Position numbers and translations under genes: made by a program. 64,000 nucleotides of DNA from Raphanus sativus (lineage: Eukaryota > Streptophyta > Magnoliopsida > Brassicales > Brassicaceae). This document shows positions 1-11,221 of this stretch, one piece after another (position 1 is the stretch's first letter; each line of letters opens with the position of its first letter). The notes under the pieces are model-generated. The model had not been told where the DNA came from, did not search any database, and worked only from the letters and a program-made list of their open reading frames with translations. Location: the NCBI RefSeq assembly GCF_000801105.2, contig NC_079514.1, forward strand, positions 12,400,001-12,464,000. Direction: 5' to 3'.

Positions 1-1
1 G

Positions 2-720
2 TGGACTCCATCTAGCTTCTCTGTAGCGATTAGGAGACACCCTGGCTCTGGCTCGTGGATCTTGTGTGCCCATTTGTTTCCAACTGTGATCAGTGTGGAC
101 GATGACGAGGGACAGTCAACCACCATGTCAGGGTTAGACCACGAGGACGTGTCCTTCTCAGAGGTTGCAGCTTGCTCTCCAGCCACCAGCCTTGCCCTGA
201 ACTCTCTCCAGTCAGCATCTGATGTTGAATTGTTGACACAATCATCGTCCAGTGGCTTCCATGAATCCGAAAGAGAACCTATTCAACCAAAATGCTCTCG
301 TCAGGCTTAAAACAGCTACAACTTTTTTCACTTCTCAGACAGTTATGTGATATACTGTGAATAATACAATCCTATGACCATGAAAAGTATATTACTTACA
401 ATTTACAGAGAACGGAGAAGCAAACTTCCTGGTGAGGAACTGGCAGGAACTTCTCTTGGGGCAAGAAAAGAGTCTAGGTTTGATGAACGGGACAAGCTCT
501 TTGACACCAGAGATTGATCTTGAGGTAAGAAAACAAGCATCCATGTTACTACTCCCTTTCTCTTTTTCTCTTTTTCTCTATATCTCAATTCACTTTAGAC
601 AGAGCATAAAGTAACATCTACAATATATAAGATAGCGAACAGATGAGAGCCAAAGCTGAAGTGTTTGGTTCTGAGGATCCTAGTCAGAGGTATGGGCAAT
701 GGATATGCTTTAACCCATAA
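2..720 (+). CDS. 3' end of an unidentified multi-exon gene
   Basis: The window opens inside a coding region. An open frame runs from base 2 to the stop at 308-310, reading an acidic, Ser-rich stretch (VDDDEGQSTT, SASDVELLTQ). An exon at 409-524 (acceptor TTTACAG, donor GAG|GTAAG) reads NWQELLLGQEK and joins in phase 0 to a last exon at 643-720 that ends in YGQWICFNP and TAA. The donor joining the first exon to the second is uncertain: a weak GT near 299 keeps the frame. The stretch before base 50 could instead be a T-rich intron end with its acceptor at GATCAG. I do not recognise the family. The Arabidopsis gene order gives no clear candidate. Confidence 0.5.
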
Positions 721-2168
721 GGTGTTGCTGTATTTAAAGGTCTACATTTGCATATGCCTTTGGATATTGGATAACAACAAAATCTCTTATCAACTTTTAA
801 AAAAAATATTATGTGTAGGGCTAGTGACCACTCATCATTGCAGTTACTTACCCACTCCTGTGGAAAAGATATAAAGACATAAATTACTATACACAAGATT
901 AATTAAAACTCTAATCCATAATCTCTTTCTTTCTCTACTTGTCCATTACTAATCAAACACCTAGAAAGTTCTTTTTTGATATGGATGGATCAATCATAAG
1001 ATGTGTTTGCAGAAGTGAAAAGTAATAATCTTAGGAGTCTATAGACTTTTGTTTGCACGTTCAAAGTCAAGCTACAACCACATAAACAATAGCGGATATA
1101 AGTACAGAACAATAAAGGCCACTATCAGTGGTCCTGTTTTCTCCATTATTGTATTTACTATTTTCAATGTAAAATCAGATCGAGATCAACTCAAAAAATC
1201 ATTTAGACATTGATTGTTGTAATAAAATAAACCTAACGGGTTTGTTCCAATTTGACTATTTAAACATCAATTTCCAACAGCTAAATAGCTTGCTTAGAGC
1301 TAGGATAACAACATCATGGGCGATACGTCACCGTATGAGCGTCATACAATAACGATGGTCAGTTTAAATTGTCATTAGCTGTTACCTGTTCAAGAACTAG
1401 GGAACCACCTAACCATAAGTTTTGTTTAATCTTTTTTTTCAGAAAGTTTCAAAGGATCAACTACTTAGTTGCGTGCAAAGGTAATAACATCACCAAAATA
1501 CGATACGTCATCGTTACTGACGTCCATCTAATCAAGTCATTATCAATGGAATTGTCATTAGCTGTTACCTGTTTGAGAACTAGGGAACCACCTAAGCATA
1601 AGTATTGTTTAATCTTTTTTTTCAGAAAGCTTCAAAGGATCAACTACTTAGTTGCGTGCAAAGGTTATAACATCACCAAAATACGTCATCGTTACTGACG
1701 TCCATACTCAATCAAGTCATTATCAATGGATTTGTCATTAGCCTTTTACAATTCAAGTTCTACGCAGCACCTAACCATAAGTTTTGTTCAACATCTTTTC
1801 ACCAAGTTACTATATTGTTAATAATACTCACAGTGAGGTTCCATGGGAGTTGAACGTCTACTGTTTGATCTTCTCTTGTTATAGCCATCTTCCTGGCTAA
1901 TCACAAGAACCTGTTGTGGGACTAAGATGCAGAACCTACATCTCTGGAGTTAAAGAGTTAGTATTGCATAATCAAACCCATCTCAAGATTATTAATAAAT
2001 AATGCTGTATATACATTAACCAAACTCATCTAATTTTGTGAACTACAAGGATTAATACCATCTTTGTGTTCCTTTGGAAAATGAACTACAAATATATGGC
2101 CTTAAGAACGATCTTGACAATGAAGCTTTGACCAAATTCTTGTATAGCAAACAATAAACTAAGCAGAT
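721..2168. other. Intergenic region with tandem repeat
   Basis: No gene is seen. The region lies between the tail of the first gene and the 3' end of the PPR gene on the opposite strand. It is AT-rich and contains the approximately 180-bp tandem repeat at 1369-1800. The 3' UTR of the PPR gene probably occupies the right end. Confidence 0.6.
1369..1800. repeat. Tandem repeat, about 180-183 bp unit, 2.3 copies
   Basis: The motif TTGTCATTAGC recurs at about 1369, 1552 and 1732. The first two units are nearly identical across their whole length; both carry ACTAGGGAACCACC, TTTTTTTTCAGAAAG and TTAGTTGCGTGCAAAGG. The third copy is partial and diverged. The periods are 183 and 180 bp. The unit holds no convincing gene; a run of open frame crosses it only because the period is a multiple of three. 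Confidence 0.85.
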
Positions 2169-3962
2169 TTATCCAGCAGCAACCAGCTCACCGGTATCTG
2201 GAGGTTCGATTAGACTACCGAGCACCTCGTATATTTGATCAGAATCTGGGTGTGATTTGTCAAACACTGTGAATTCGTGTATCCCATCTTCCAAATGAAT
2301 CAAGCTAGCTCCAGATGGTTTCTCTACTCCCATACTCTTCATCTTTGACCTTATGTTAGCAACCCCTTTCCAATCTTCTGCTGCTGCGTAAATATTTGAC
2401 AGCAGCGAGTAGTTCCCCGGGTCAGAAGGGTCTAATCTAACCAGGTGATCCAGGACTTCTTTAGCAATATCCACCTCGTTATGCATCCTGCACGCTCCAA
2501 GAAGAGCACCGAAAATCACAACATTTGGTTCCATAGGCATTGTTTGGACAACCTTAATAGCTTCCTTTAACCGCCCACCTCGACCTAATAGGTCAACAAG
2601 ACAGCCATAGTGTTCAATTTCTGGAACAAGTCCATACACTTTCTCCATTGAGTAGAAGTAATCTATGCCTTCATCCACGAGACCAGCGTGATTGCAGGAA
2701 CACAAAACAGCAATGAACGTGACTTTATCAGGCTGGATCCCTTCCTTTCTCATTCTCGAGAAAAGCTCAAGCGCTTCCTTTCCGTGGCCATGAACGCCTA
2801 GACCTTGGAGCATAGTGTTCCAAGAGACAAGGTCCTTCTTCGGCATGTTGTTAAACACATCAAACGCTTTTTCTATGCTCCCACATTTTGCATACATATC
2901 AAGTAGCGCATTCAACACATGAGCATCAGAACCTAAGTTACACCTTTTAATCATGGAGTGAACCCTCATCCCTAAACTGAACAAACCAGACTCAGCGCAA
3001 GCAGCCAAGATACTAATCGCAGCAGCAGCATCAAATCTCAGTCCCGCACTCACCATTTCATCGACCAACTCATCAGCCTCCTTCACAAGCCCCTTCTCCG
3101 CATACCCAGCAATGATAATAGTCCACGTGACCACATTCTTAACCGGCATCTTATCAAACATAACCCTAGCCATCTCCATATCCCCAGCTTTGCTATACCC
3201 CATCACCAACGTCGACCAAGACACAGTGCTCCTCTCAGGCATCACCTTAAACAGCTCAAACGCTTCACTCATCTCTTTACACCTAGCGTAACCATCCAAC
3301 ATCGTATTCCAGCTAATCAAATCCCTCTGAGGCATTTCATCGAACAGCTTCCGCGCATCCCTCAACTCCCCCGCCTTCACAAGCCCGCTCAGCATCGAGT
3401 TCCAAGTCACAGTATCCCTCTCACCCATCTTCACAAACACCTTCATCGCGGCCTTAACACCCGAACCACCGCACCTCGAGTAGCAATCGATAAGCGCGTT
3501 GGGCACATAGATATCAGACCAAAGCCCTAATTTTTCGATGTGGGTGTGTATCATCTCCACCACAGGGAGCCAAGACTGGCCCGAACAGGCTTTGAGGAGA
3601 AAAGGGTATGTGAAATTATCAGCGTAGAGTCCGAATCTCTGCATTTCGAAGAAAAAGGAGAAAGCTTGGTGAGGGTGAGAGTTCAGCGCGTGAGCTCTGA
3701 TCATCGAATTGCAGAGATGGGTGTTGGGTCGCTGGACTTGGTTGAAAACCCTAACGGCTAGAGTCAGCTGGCGGCAGAGAGTGAGGGCGGAGATTAGCTT
3801 CGGAGCGATGGTTAGGTCTTGGTGGAGGTTTCGCCGGATGATCTGGGCGTGGAGCTGCTTCACGTGGGTTAGGTTGGCGCACCTGGGGAGTTCGTGGAGT
3901 TTCTCCTCGAAGATTCTCCGGGAAGAGACCAGTGATGGTGCTCGGACGGGGAGCGACGTCAT
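2169..3962 (-). CDS. Pentatricopeptide repeat protein, PLS class, E subgroup (At3g29230-like)
   Basis: This is a single uninterrupted 597-residue frame, as is usual for plant PPR genes. After a short N-terminal extension come PLS-type repeats with the usual signatures (NALIDCYSRCG, WNSMLSGLVKAGE, WNTMLDGYARC, VTWTIIIAGYAEKG, LLDMYAKCG, FIAVLCSCNHAGLVDEG, GCLVDLLGRGG). An E-type C-terminus follows (YSLLSNIYAAAEDW, then KPSGASLIHLEDG). No DYW deaminase domain is present. Such proteins bind organelle RNA in a sequence-specific way; E-subgroup members usually act in C-to-U editing with a partner that supplies the deaminase. The target RNA cannot be read from the sequence alone. The N-terminus is plausible as a mitochondrial or plastid presequence. 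The match to remembered Arabidopsis At3g29230 is close over the full length, and nothing looks broken. Confidence 0.95.
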   Translation of the reverse strand: MTSLPVRAPSLVSSRRIFEEKLHELPRCANLTHVKQLHAQIIRRNLHQDLTIAPKLISALTLCRQLTLAVRVFNQVQRPNTHLCNSMIRAHALNSHPHQAFSFFFEMQRFGLYADNFTYPFLLKACSGQSWLPVVEMIHTHIEKLGLWSDIYVPNALIDCYSRCGGSGVKAAMKVFVKMGERDTVTWNSMLSGLVKAGELRDARKLFDEMPQRDLISWNTMLDGYARCKEMSEAFELFKVMPERSTVSWSTLVMGYSKAGDMEMARVMFDKMPVKNVVTWTIIIAGYAEKGLVKEADELVDEMVSAGLRFDAAAAISILAACAESGLFSLGMRVHSMIKRCNLGSDAHVLNALLDMYAKCGSIEKAFDVFNNMPKKDLVSWNTMLQGLGVHGHGKEALELFSRMRKEGIQPDKVTFIAVLCSCNHAGLVDEGIDYFYSMEKVYGLVPEIEHYGCLVDLLGRGGRLKEAIKVVQTMPMEPNVVIFGALLGACRMHNEVDIAKEVLDHLVRLDPSDPGNYSLLSNIYAAAEDWKGVANIRSKMKSMGVEKPSGASLIHLEDGIHEFTVFDKSHPDSDQIYEVLGSLIEPPDTGELVAAG

Positions 3963-6900
3963 GGATATCGGCTGCAGCAGCGGCCGTGGAGGAGATGGTG
4001 ATCTGATTGTGTGTAGAGGCGCAATGGTGGCTTTTGTGAAGATGATTCTTACAGGAACTGGATATGCTCCTTTGTCTCGAACAGTTTATCTGTAATAGGT
4101 GTGTATGTATATGACAGTGTGTATAGGTATGGATGAACCGTTAGGTTCTGAATAAAAATATTATCTTTGTATTTTGTATAATCTTTAGTTTTTTTTTTAT
4201 GCTTTATTCTATTAAAACAACAATATGTTTTATTCGATATAAAAAATATTAGTAATTTAAAAAAAATATTATACAAAAAACACAAATATAACTAAAGAAA
4301 CACAAATATAAAACTTAAATTTCTAAAAAAATCTAAAACAAAAAATAAAAAAACGTGTCAAAATCTAGTATTTAGTTTAATTATCAAAAAGTGACGGTGA
4401 AAATGTTTTAAAAATCGGTTCGGTCTAAACATTTGACTTAAACATCCGTCTAAACAATAATCTTCTATAAAACGGTTAATCATTGGAAGTGTTTTAAAAG
4501 TCAGTTCGTCTAGGCAATAAAAAAGACATTAACAATCATTTTAAGCCAATTTATTAAAGTTTAACAAATCGAACCTAGATATCCGTCTAAATAATAATCT
4601 TCTATAAAACATTTAATCATCGCCTAATAATTTTTAGAACATTGACTATAGTCTTGCCAGAGACCTTTGGGAATTGGTTCTTCTTCATCGCTGACATACC
4701 ATCATCAGTGGCAAACCCATTTGTTGATTCATGGAGAGTTAGTTGACGCCACAAATATTAACAAAAAATAATTAATTTGTAAGCTATTTGTATCGATCAT
4801 TTGTGGTGTAGTTGATTACATGATGTAGGAATGAACCCATAAAAGTCGGATTGAGTCTCCTCAACGACATCTTCGAGCCACCATCATCATATCTATGATA
4901 CCAAATGAGTAATCTTCATTGTTTATCATCTGTGCAAACAGAGGAACAACCTCATCCACAACAACCTCTCTATACTGAACTGCAACTGTGTTCTATGGCA
5001 TTGACAAAGAGCTAAAGAACATCATCTCAGCGAGGAGACACATGAAAAGATTTGACTCACTCATGGTCATGTGGCTGCGATAAGATTAAATCTTTATAGT
5101 TAAAAATGTGATCTATTTTGTTTTTTTATTTCTTTTTTGCCAAGATGGCTCAGATCTTAAGCTTTTGCTCTTGTAAGAATTTTTTATTCATATATGATAT
5201 TTACATTTTAGCAAAAAAAAGTAATTAATCTTCATAGATTAAACTAAATCTGGTCGATTGAGAAACAATTTGAATAAATAATCTAGTTGTAAGTTGTAAC
5301 TTACATGGAAAAATGTAATATAACATGTTCAAGTTCTGAACTAAAAGGAAGTCAAATGAAAGGATCGTCATTTTGAGCAATTCGGAACATTTTGTCTCAA
5401 ATTGAATAGATGTAACCTGCATATTGCATAGGCAAAACATAGCTCAAATGAGTTTTACATCTCTACATGAAGTGCTGAGAGACTTCATCTACAGGCCTTT
5501 GCTCCAGTGGGATCTTGTCTATAAGGACTATTTAATGGAATTTCGAGAGTTCATGAAACTCTTCAAAACCCATTGCAGTTTTCTTTTGACTTGTGTAGCA
5601 TACCATTGTAGCCATCTTCTAAGCATACGAGTATGTTGTTTTGTTTGACTACAAGGAAACCGATGATTAAACTATATATGCATATATAGCCTGGTAACCA
5701 TTTGAGTTAACACACGTGATGAAGTTCCACAAGAGCTTGTTGGCCAAATTGCTAAGATAGACTTAGGTGAGTGTCTGGCTAGTTTTCAATGAGGCATTTA
5801 AGAGGTATTTCACAATTCTCTTTATAGATTCATTAATGTTTTTAGCTCCTTCACGATTAACCCGCCTTGCAAACATTTCTAGACACGTCTACAACCTCCC
5901 TGCTTGTCAAAAATAAAAGTTAAAATAAAGCTCCGAAAAATAGGACACCGACATTTGAAACTTTTTAGATATCCACTTGTAAAGTTTTGTCAACTAAGTT
6001 AAAGTTTACCCAGACAATATGCAACCATGCACATTACTTGGTGTGTATGAAACCAAACGAAGGAGAGAGTTTTAGCCGGCAAAACTTGCTGTTGTTGATG
6101 GATATTCATGGAAGGATAAGGTTTTAAATAAAGGTACATCGATCAAGTTGTTCCTCCTCCGCCTGAATGCGCTCGCTCTTCCGCAAGAAGTTACTAGTTT
6201 CTACATAGAAAATGCCAATGTGAGATCACTTTATGAATTATTATTATTATTTATCATTTTATAAATTTATTGTCAATAGTTTGGTTGAACAAAAAAAAGT
6301 CAGTAGTTTGGTTTATGTGAACATACATTAAAGTTCTGTGTCTATTTTAGATAATAAAAGTTGAATATCGTAAAATAAACTAACTTATATCAATTAATAT
6401 GAATATTTGTCAAATATACACATACAATATAATTGCTTTATGGTCACTTTTTCAAAATTTCTAAAGTTTATAGGTTCCTTTAATTTGAAATTTGTGATAA
6501 TGTTTGTACTATATAATAAGTTATATTTAACATTATATATTCTTTTTCTTCAGCAAATAGATAATATATAATATAAAAAAAAATTCCTGATTAACCTCCA
6601 ACTAATTTTTATTTATTTATTGGGTAGCTACTAGCTAACAAATAATCATATAAATTAAATTCAGTTGACTATTGATAAATCTTTTTTCAACTTGTGATTT
6701 GAAATAAATAATTCTTATTTCCAAGAAATTTTTAATTTTTTTTTGTCAACAAGAAAAATTTAAACTATACCATAAAAAGAGGGGGAACATAAAATAAAAT
6801 AATAATGAAATTAAATGGATAACACAGAGAAAAAGGTAATGAGAGCACTTTTGTGTGTTGGCTGGCTAATATCCTGTGGGCTTAAAGACGTGCACGAAGT

Positions 6901-7120
6901 CGCAAGAAGAGAAGCCCTACCTTCCTCCTCCACCTTCTTCTCTTCCTTCACAAGTGTCTCTCTCCTTTACCCACCACACACCTAACCCCAAATGCCTTAC
7001 GCTCTTTAAACACATCTCTCTTTCTCTCTCTCACATCATCTGCAGATTATTCTCTGTCTCTTTTAGATCCTCTGTTTTCTCCGCCTCCTCTGTTTTTTCT
7101 CTTTTTTTCTTCTCACATCA
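3963..7120. other. Intergenic region between PPR and CM1
   Basis: No intact gene is seen. Bases 4385-4640 hold a diverged repeat (ATCCGTCTAAA and CTTCTATAAAAC at about 4445 and again at about 4580). Bases 4640-5075 look like decayed coding sequence. The rest to 6840 is AT-rich and carries two very short retroposon-tail candidates at 6272-6313 and 6723-6763. The stretch from about 6890 to 7120 is a CT-rich leader, probably the CM1 5' UTR. Confidence 0.6.
4640..5075 (-). pseudogene. Possible decayed coding remnant, unidentified
   Basis: The reverse strand of about 4840-5070 reads broken but codon-like stretches, for example QYREVVVDEVVPLFAQM followed by DYSFGIIDMM, interrupted by stops and frame changes. 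Base composition is less AT-rich than the flanks. I do not recognise the family. It could be a gene fragment captured by a transposon or chance open sequence. Confidence 0.25.
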
Positions 7121-8566
7121 ATGGAGGCGTCATTGTCGATGATGAAATCGTCCTTCTCTTCTCCCGCGACTGTGTTCCTCAGCCACCACCATAGACGCAC
7201 CTCACGACCTATATCTCCCACGTTACACAAAGCTTCCTTCTCTGTTCGCTGTTCTCTCCCTCCCTCGAAGCCTCCACAACGCTCCGGAGCCAGCTCTGTT
7301 CACGCCGTTATGACTCTCGCTGGGTATGAATCTCAAAACTACGGCAAAAGGCTCTTTCTTTTGATGAAACTAACGAACGAACACCCATTGTTCGACTTAA
7401 GCTTAAAGTAGAAACCTTTATATGTGTTGTTGTTTGATACAGATCGTTGATAGGGAAGAAACGAGTGGATGAGAGCGAGAGTTTGACTCTGGAAGGTATC
7501 CGGAACTCTTTGATCAGACAAGAGGACAGCATTATATTTGGTCTGTTGGAGAGAGCCAAGTACTGTTACAATGCTGATACTTATGATCCTACTGCCTTCG
7601 ACATGGATGGTTTCAACGGCTCTTTGGTTGAGTACATGCTCCAAGGCACCGAGAAGCTTCACGCTAAGGTTTAAAACATTAATATAATTAACTTATTGGT
7701 GGATTGTTGTTGAATAGAAAGATTGTAAACTTGATGATTTAGGTTGGTAGGTTCAAGAGCCCTGATGAACATCCTTTCTTCCCTCAAGATTTACCTGAGC
7801 CTATGTTGCCTCCTCTTCAGTACCCAAAGGTTTGCTTAAAGACAGAGACTCTTTAGTTGTCTTAACAACGGTGTTATAAGAGCTGTAAGTATCTTTCTTT
7901 CTTATGAAATAGGTATTGCATTTTGCTGCTGATTCGATCAACATAAACAACAAGATATGGAACATGTACTTTAGAGACCTTGTCCCAAGACTAGTGAAGA
8001 AAGGTGATGATGGTAACTACGGATCAACAGCTGTGTGTGACGCTATCTGCCTTCAGGTTCGTTTTCTGTTCAGAAACAAAAGGTTCAATCTTTATAAATG
8101 TTATTGCCTCTCATGTAGTTTTGGTGGATGTTCTTCATTGGCAGTCTCTTTCAAAGAGGATCCATTACGGTAAATTTGTTGCAGAGGCCAAGTTCCAAGC
8201 CTCACCCGAGGCATACGAGCCTGCCATCAGAGCACAAGTATGTACATATCTACTTCTTCACATGTTTATTGAACTCTTCTCTGCATATCTCACCTTTGCC
8301 TTGTGCAGGATAAGGATGCATTGATGGATATGCTGACATTCCCGGCGGTGGAGGAGGCGGTGAAGAAGAGAGTTGAGATGAAAACACGAACATACGGGCA
8401 AGAAGTGAAAGTGGGCGTTAAGGAGAAAGAAGAAGAAGAAGAGGTGAATAATGAATCTCAAGTTTACAAGATCAGTCCGATCTTGGTTGGCCACTTGTAT
8501 GGAGATTGGATCATGCCCTTGACAAAAGAGGTTCAAGTGGAGTACTTGCTCAGACGACTAGACTGA
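7121..8566 (+). CDS. CM1: Chorismate mutase, plastid isoform (CM1, At3g29200-like)
   Basis: Six exons: 7121-7323, 7443-7668, 7743-7829, 7913-8056, 8145-8237 and 8309-8566, giving 336 residues. All junctions keep phase with GT-AG borders. The enzyme converts chorismate to prephenate, the branch point towards phenylalanine and tyrosine in the plastid shikimate pathway. The first 60 or so residues are Ser/Arg/His-rich, like a transit peptide. The AroQ-type helical core starts near LTLEGIRNSLIRQED (the arginine and QED region lie in the active and allosteric sites) and includes YGSTAVCDAICLQ and LSKRIHYGKFVAEAKF. The conserved C-terminus is GDWIMPLTKEVQVEYLLRRLD. An acidic Glu run precedes the final helices, as in Arabidopsis CM1. 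Plant plastid CM1 is inhibited by Phe and Tyr and activated by Trp. Length and sequence look normal. Confidence 0.96.
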
Positions 8567-9068
8567 ACGAAAGATAAATGGCTTTGGTAGTAAACTCTAA
8601 TATAGTTTTCTTTATTTGGAATGTTTTTTGGTTTTTTTTTTTTAACTTCACAAATCCCTCAACGTTAACTCACACTACACTATAGTTCCATGTTTTGGTT
8701 TTCGAGGTTACTTGCAAAAGAAAACTGTGTGGTTTATGTACATTCTCTCAATTGCGAAATCAAAGGGATGACAATGTTGTGTATGTACTATGTAGTGCCA
8801 CATGTATAATAATGATGAGTGGATATTAAGGTTTACCTGTCGCATTCCTCTTAACTGCTACCAAACACATAGGAGACATTAGGCTGCAACGTCTTTGTGA
8901 GGCTATGGAAAAAAGGATTAGCTCTACAAACAAACATCATGCTGTGTCGATTCAACATAACAGAACTACACGCTGTCTTTTAAGTAAGAAACGCCACGCA
9001 GTGTGCTTTATTGATAAGATAACATCACTCTCTCACGATCCTCTGTTTCTCCTCTGTTTTGTTTTTCA
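8567..9068. other. CM1 3' UTR and BFA1 promoter
   Basis: About 500 bases separate the CM1 stop from the BFA1 start on the same strand. They contain a T-run after the CM1 stop and AT-rich sequence. No further gene or named motif is supported. Confidence 0.6.
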
Positions 9069-10810
9069 ATGGCTACTGCTTGGGTCACTTGCTCACTTCT
9101 CCTCTCTCCACTAAACAAACAACCCACACGATTAAAACTCCCGAACCCAAACACCCTTCCTTTACGCTCTCCATATGGAACCAGAAGCCTTTCCATCAAG
9201 TCCATGGCGGTCCAAGAAGACGACAAAAGAACGAGCGAGGAGTCAATGAGCATTGACAACTTACGCGGATTCGTCGACCTCAACGTCGGAAAATGGACCG
9301 GCTCCTTCCACGTACGTATATAAAAACCCTAACTTTGATTCTTCTGGGTTTGTTTGTTTGCTAGTTTTACGTGACAAAGCTCCTTCCTTTTTATTTTTTG
9401 GGGCAGCAATTTGATGGAGATGGGAATCTCTTGCATAAGATTGACACTCGGCTCTCTGCTAGTTCGTATGGAGAAGATGAGCTCATTAGCCTTAATCAAT
9501 CGTATGTGCTAAGATAAAAGACAAATCTTTGTTATTTGCATTGATGGGAACTAAGTAAAGTTGTGAACTTTTAAATGATGTGTAGGTTATATATAAAGCA
9601 GGCAACATCAGGCACTTCAGTTGTTGAAGAAGAGGAAGAAGAGGAAGCTGAGTGGGTAGAATACAAAATCAAAGAGACCAATATGTTCACTGTCGACAAG
9701 TATCAACAGGTGAGACTTGTTATGTTGTCTTGTCTCTATCATAATGCTACAAGTTTTGAGTTTGTTTTTGTCTCTTAGGGATTTTCATTTAGTTGTTTTT
9801 GACTTTGTTGACTCTTTCTCATCATCAGTAGTCTGCAGATTGGATTCTTCCCCAAGGAGAGAGCATTTTCACTGAGGTATCAGACCGCTGGAATGTTGGA
9901 TACCACGTTAAGGCAAGGCGTTCTCGGAGAAGATGACACTGGAGAAGAATCACCCAGGTTTTGGTTTGTATATTCTTTATGAAACATGCATGAGTGAGTA
10001 GTGGACTGTGATAAATAAGCTTTGTTATAACGATTGTTTTTTTTCAGGTTTCTCAAGCTTCCATCTCGGCGTCCTGCCTTAGTATGTGAGAACTGCTTGT
10101 ATTCTAATCAGACGGATAGAAGAGCTAGAGCCTTTCACATCATGGATCCTAAAGGCGTTCTTGAAATGCTTATTGTGTTCCTCGAGGAGAGAGGGCTAGA
10201 GAATCTCCTTCATCCAGTCCTCGATGATTCTCAGGTTATTTCTTGTCTAAGCAAATAGTGTCCTTATATGATTGCATTATATTCAAATTATGTTGCAGGG
10301 TGATGGAGAAAGAATCACCCCATTTCTCGGTACTTGGAAAGGTCGTTCAATAACAAAACGAAGTGGTGTCTACGGATCAACACTATCCGAAGCCGATACT
10401 GTTGCTGTTCTTGACATTAATGACCAAGGTCAAGTAGTCCAGGTATACGATTATTCAACATAGAAGATTGAAACCTTAATAATGTATTCTGACCTTGTAA
10501 GGGTTTTGATGTCAATCAGGATATTTCCTCGACGTCCGATGTGAAAAACGTGACGACAAATGTGCACTGGGTGGGTGAAATGTCGAAGAACTTGGTTACA
10601 TTCGCGGAAGGTTACCAGATGACGCTGTTACCAGGTGGTATGTACATGGGATGTCCCTGTGACGTGGCAAAGAGCGTTGCTGAGTTGAAGTCATTCCATT
10701 TAGAGTTCTGCTGGCTTGAATCTTCAGGGTCAAGACAGAGACTCGTACGCACATATGACCATGAAGGTTTGGCTGTCTCATCTACTTATTTTTCTGAGAC
10801 CAAAGTGTGA
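9069..10810 (+). CDS. BFA1: Chloroplast ATP synthase assembly factor BFA1 (DUF3598, At3g29185-like)
   Basis: Seven exons: 9069-9311, 9407-9501, 9586-9709, 9839-9957, 10048-10234, 10299-10442 and 10520-10810, giving 400 residues in continuous phase. The N-terminal 45 or so residues are rich in Thr, Ser, Leu and Pro with few acids, typical of a plastid transit peptide. Two lipocalin-like barrel halves follow: the first starts at LNVGKWTGSFHQFDGDGN, the second near FLGTWKGRSITKRSGVYGS, and the repeated GKWTGS/GTWKGRS motif shows the duplication. The last exon has GGMYMGCPCDV. In Arabidopsis BFA1 helps assemble the CF1 part of the chloroplast ATP synthase, linking the gamma subunit with alpha/beta. 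It is separate from, but immediately downstream of, CM1; there is no functional link to that gene. Confidence 0.93.
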
Positions 10811-11221
10811 GTTTTCTTCTATGTTACTATGATCATATATGTTCTTGTACTGTCGTTTTATAGTGTCTTACACACACTGTATAATCATCAGAAGTGATAA
10901 TAATGTATAATCATTGTGACTCATTGTCAAATCAACTCTTAAAAGTTCAAAGTTAGAGAAGTGTAACACAGAGATAAATATCATAAGAATAACATTGAGG
11001 TAACAGAGTACAAAGTTACAACAGAAAGGCCAAACTCCAGAAGATGAACTTCAAAGAGTTTTGCATTATGAACGTTTTTTACATATATAAGTTATAGCAT
11101 AAATAAATAAAACAGAAATAGAGATGTCCACATAATTTGGAAATATACAGTATTTTGATGAATTAACACACTTTTATTATTTGGTTTCTTCATCCAAAGG
11201 AGTAGTACAAGATGATAATGC
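10811..11221. other. Convergent 3' ends
   Basis: BFA1 and the next gene end tail to tail. The stretch holds both 3' UTRs and AT-rich sequence; no other feature is seen. Confidence 0.6.

Noticed and set aside
1369..1698. 109-residue repeat protein
   Set aside because: Open only because the tandem repeat period is a multiple of three; no start context or family.
3709..4095. Plus-strand frame opposite the PPR start
   Set aside because: Shadow of the PPR coding strand.
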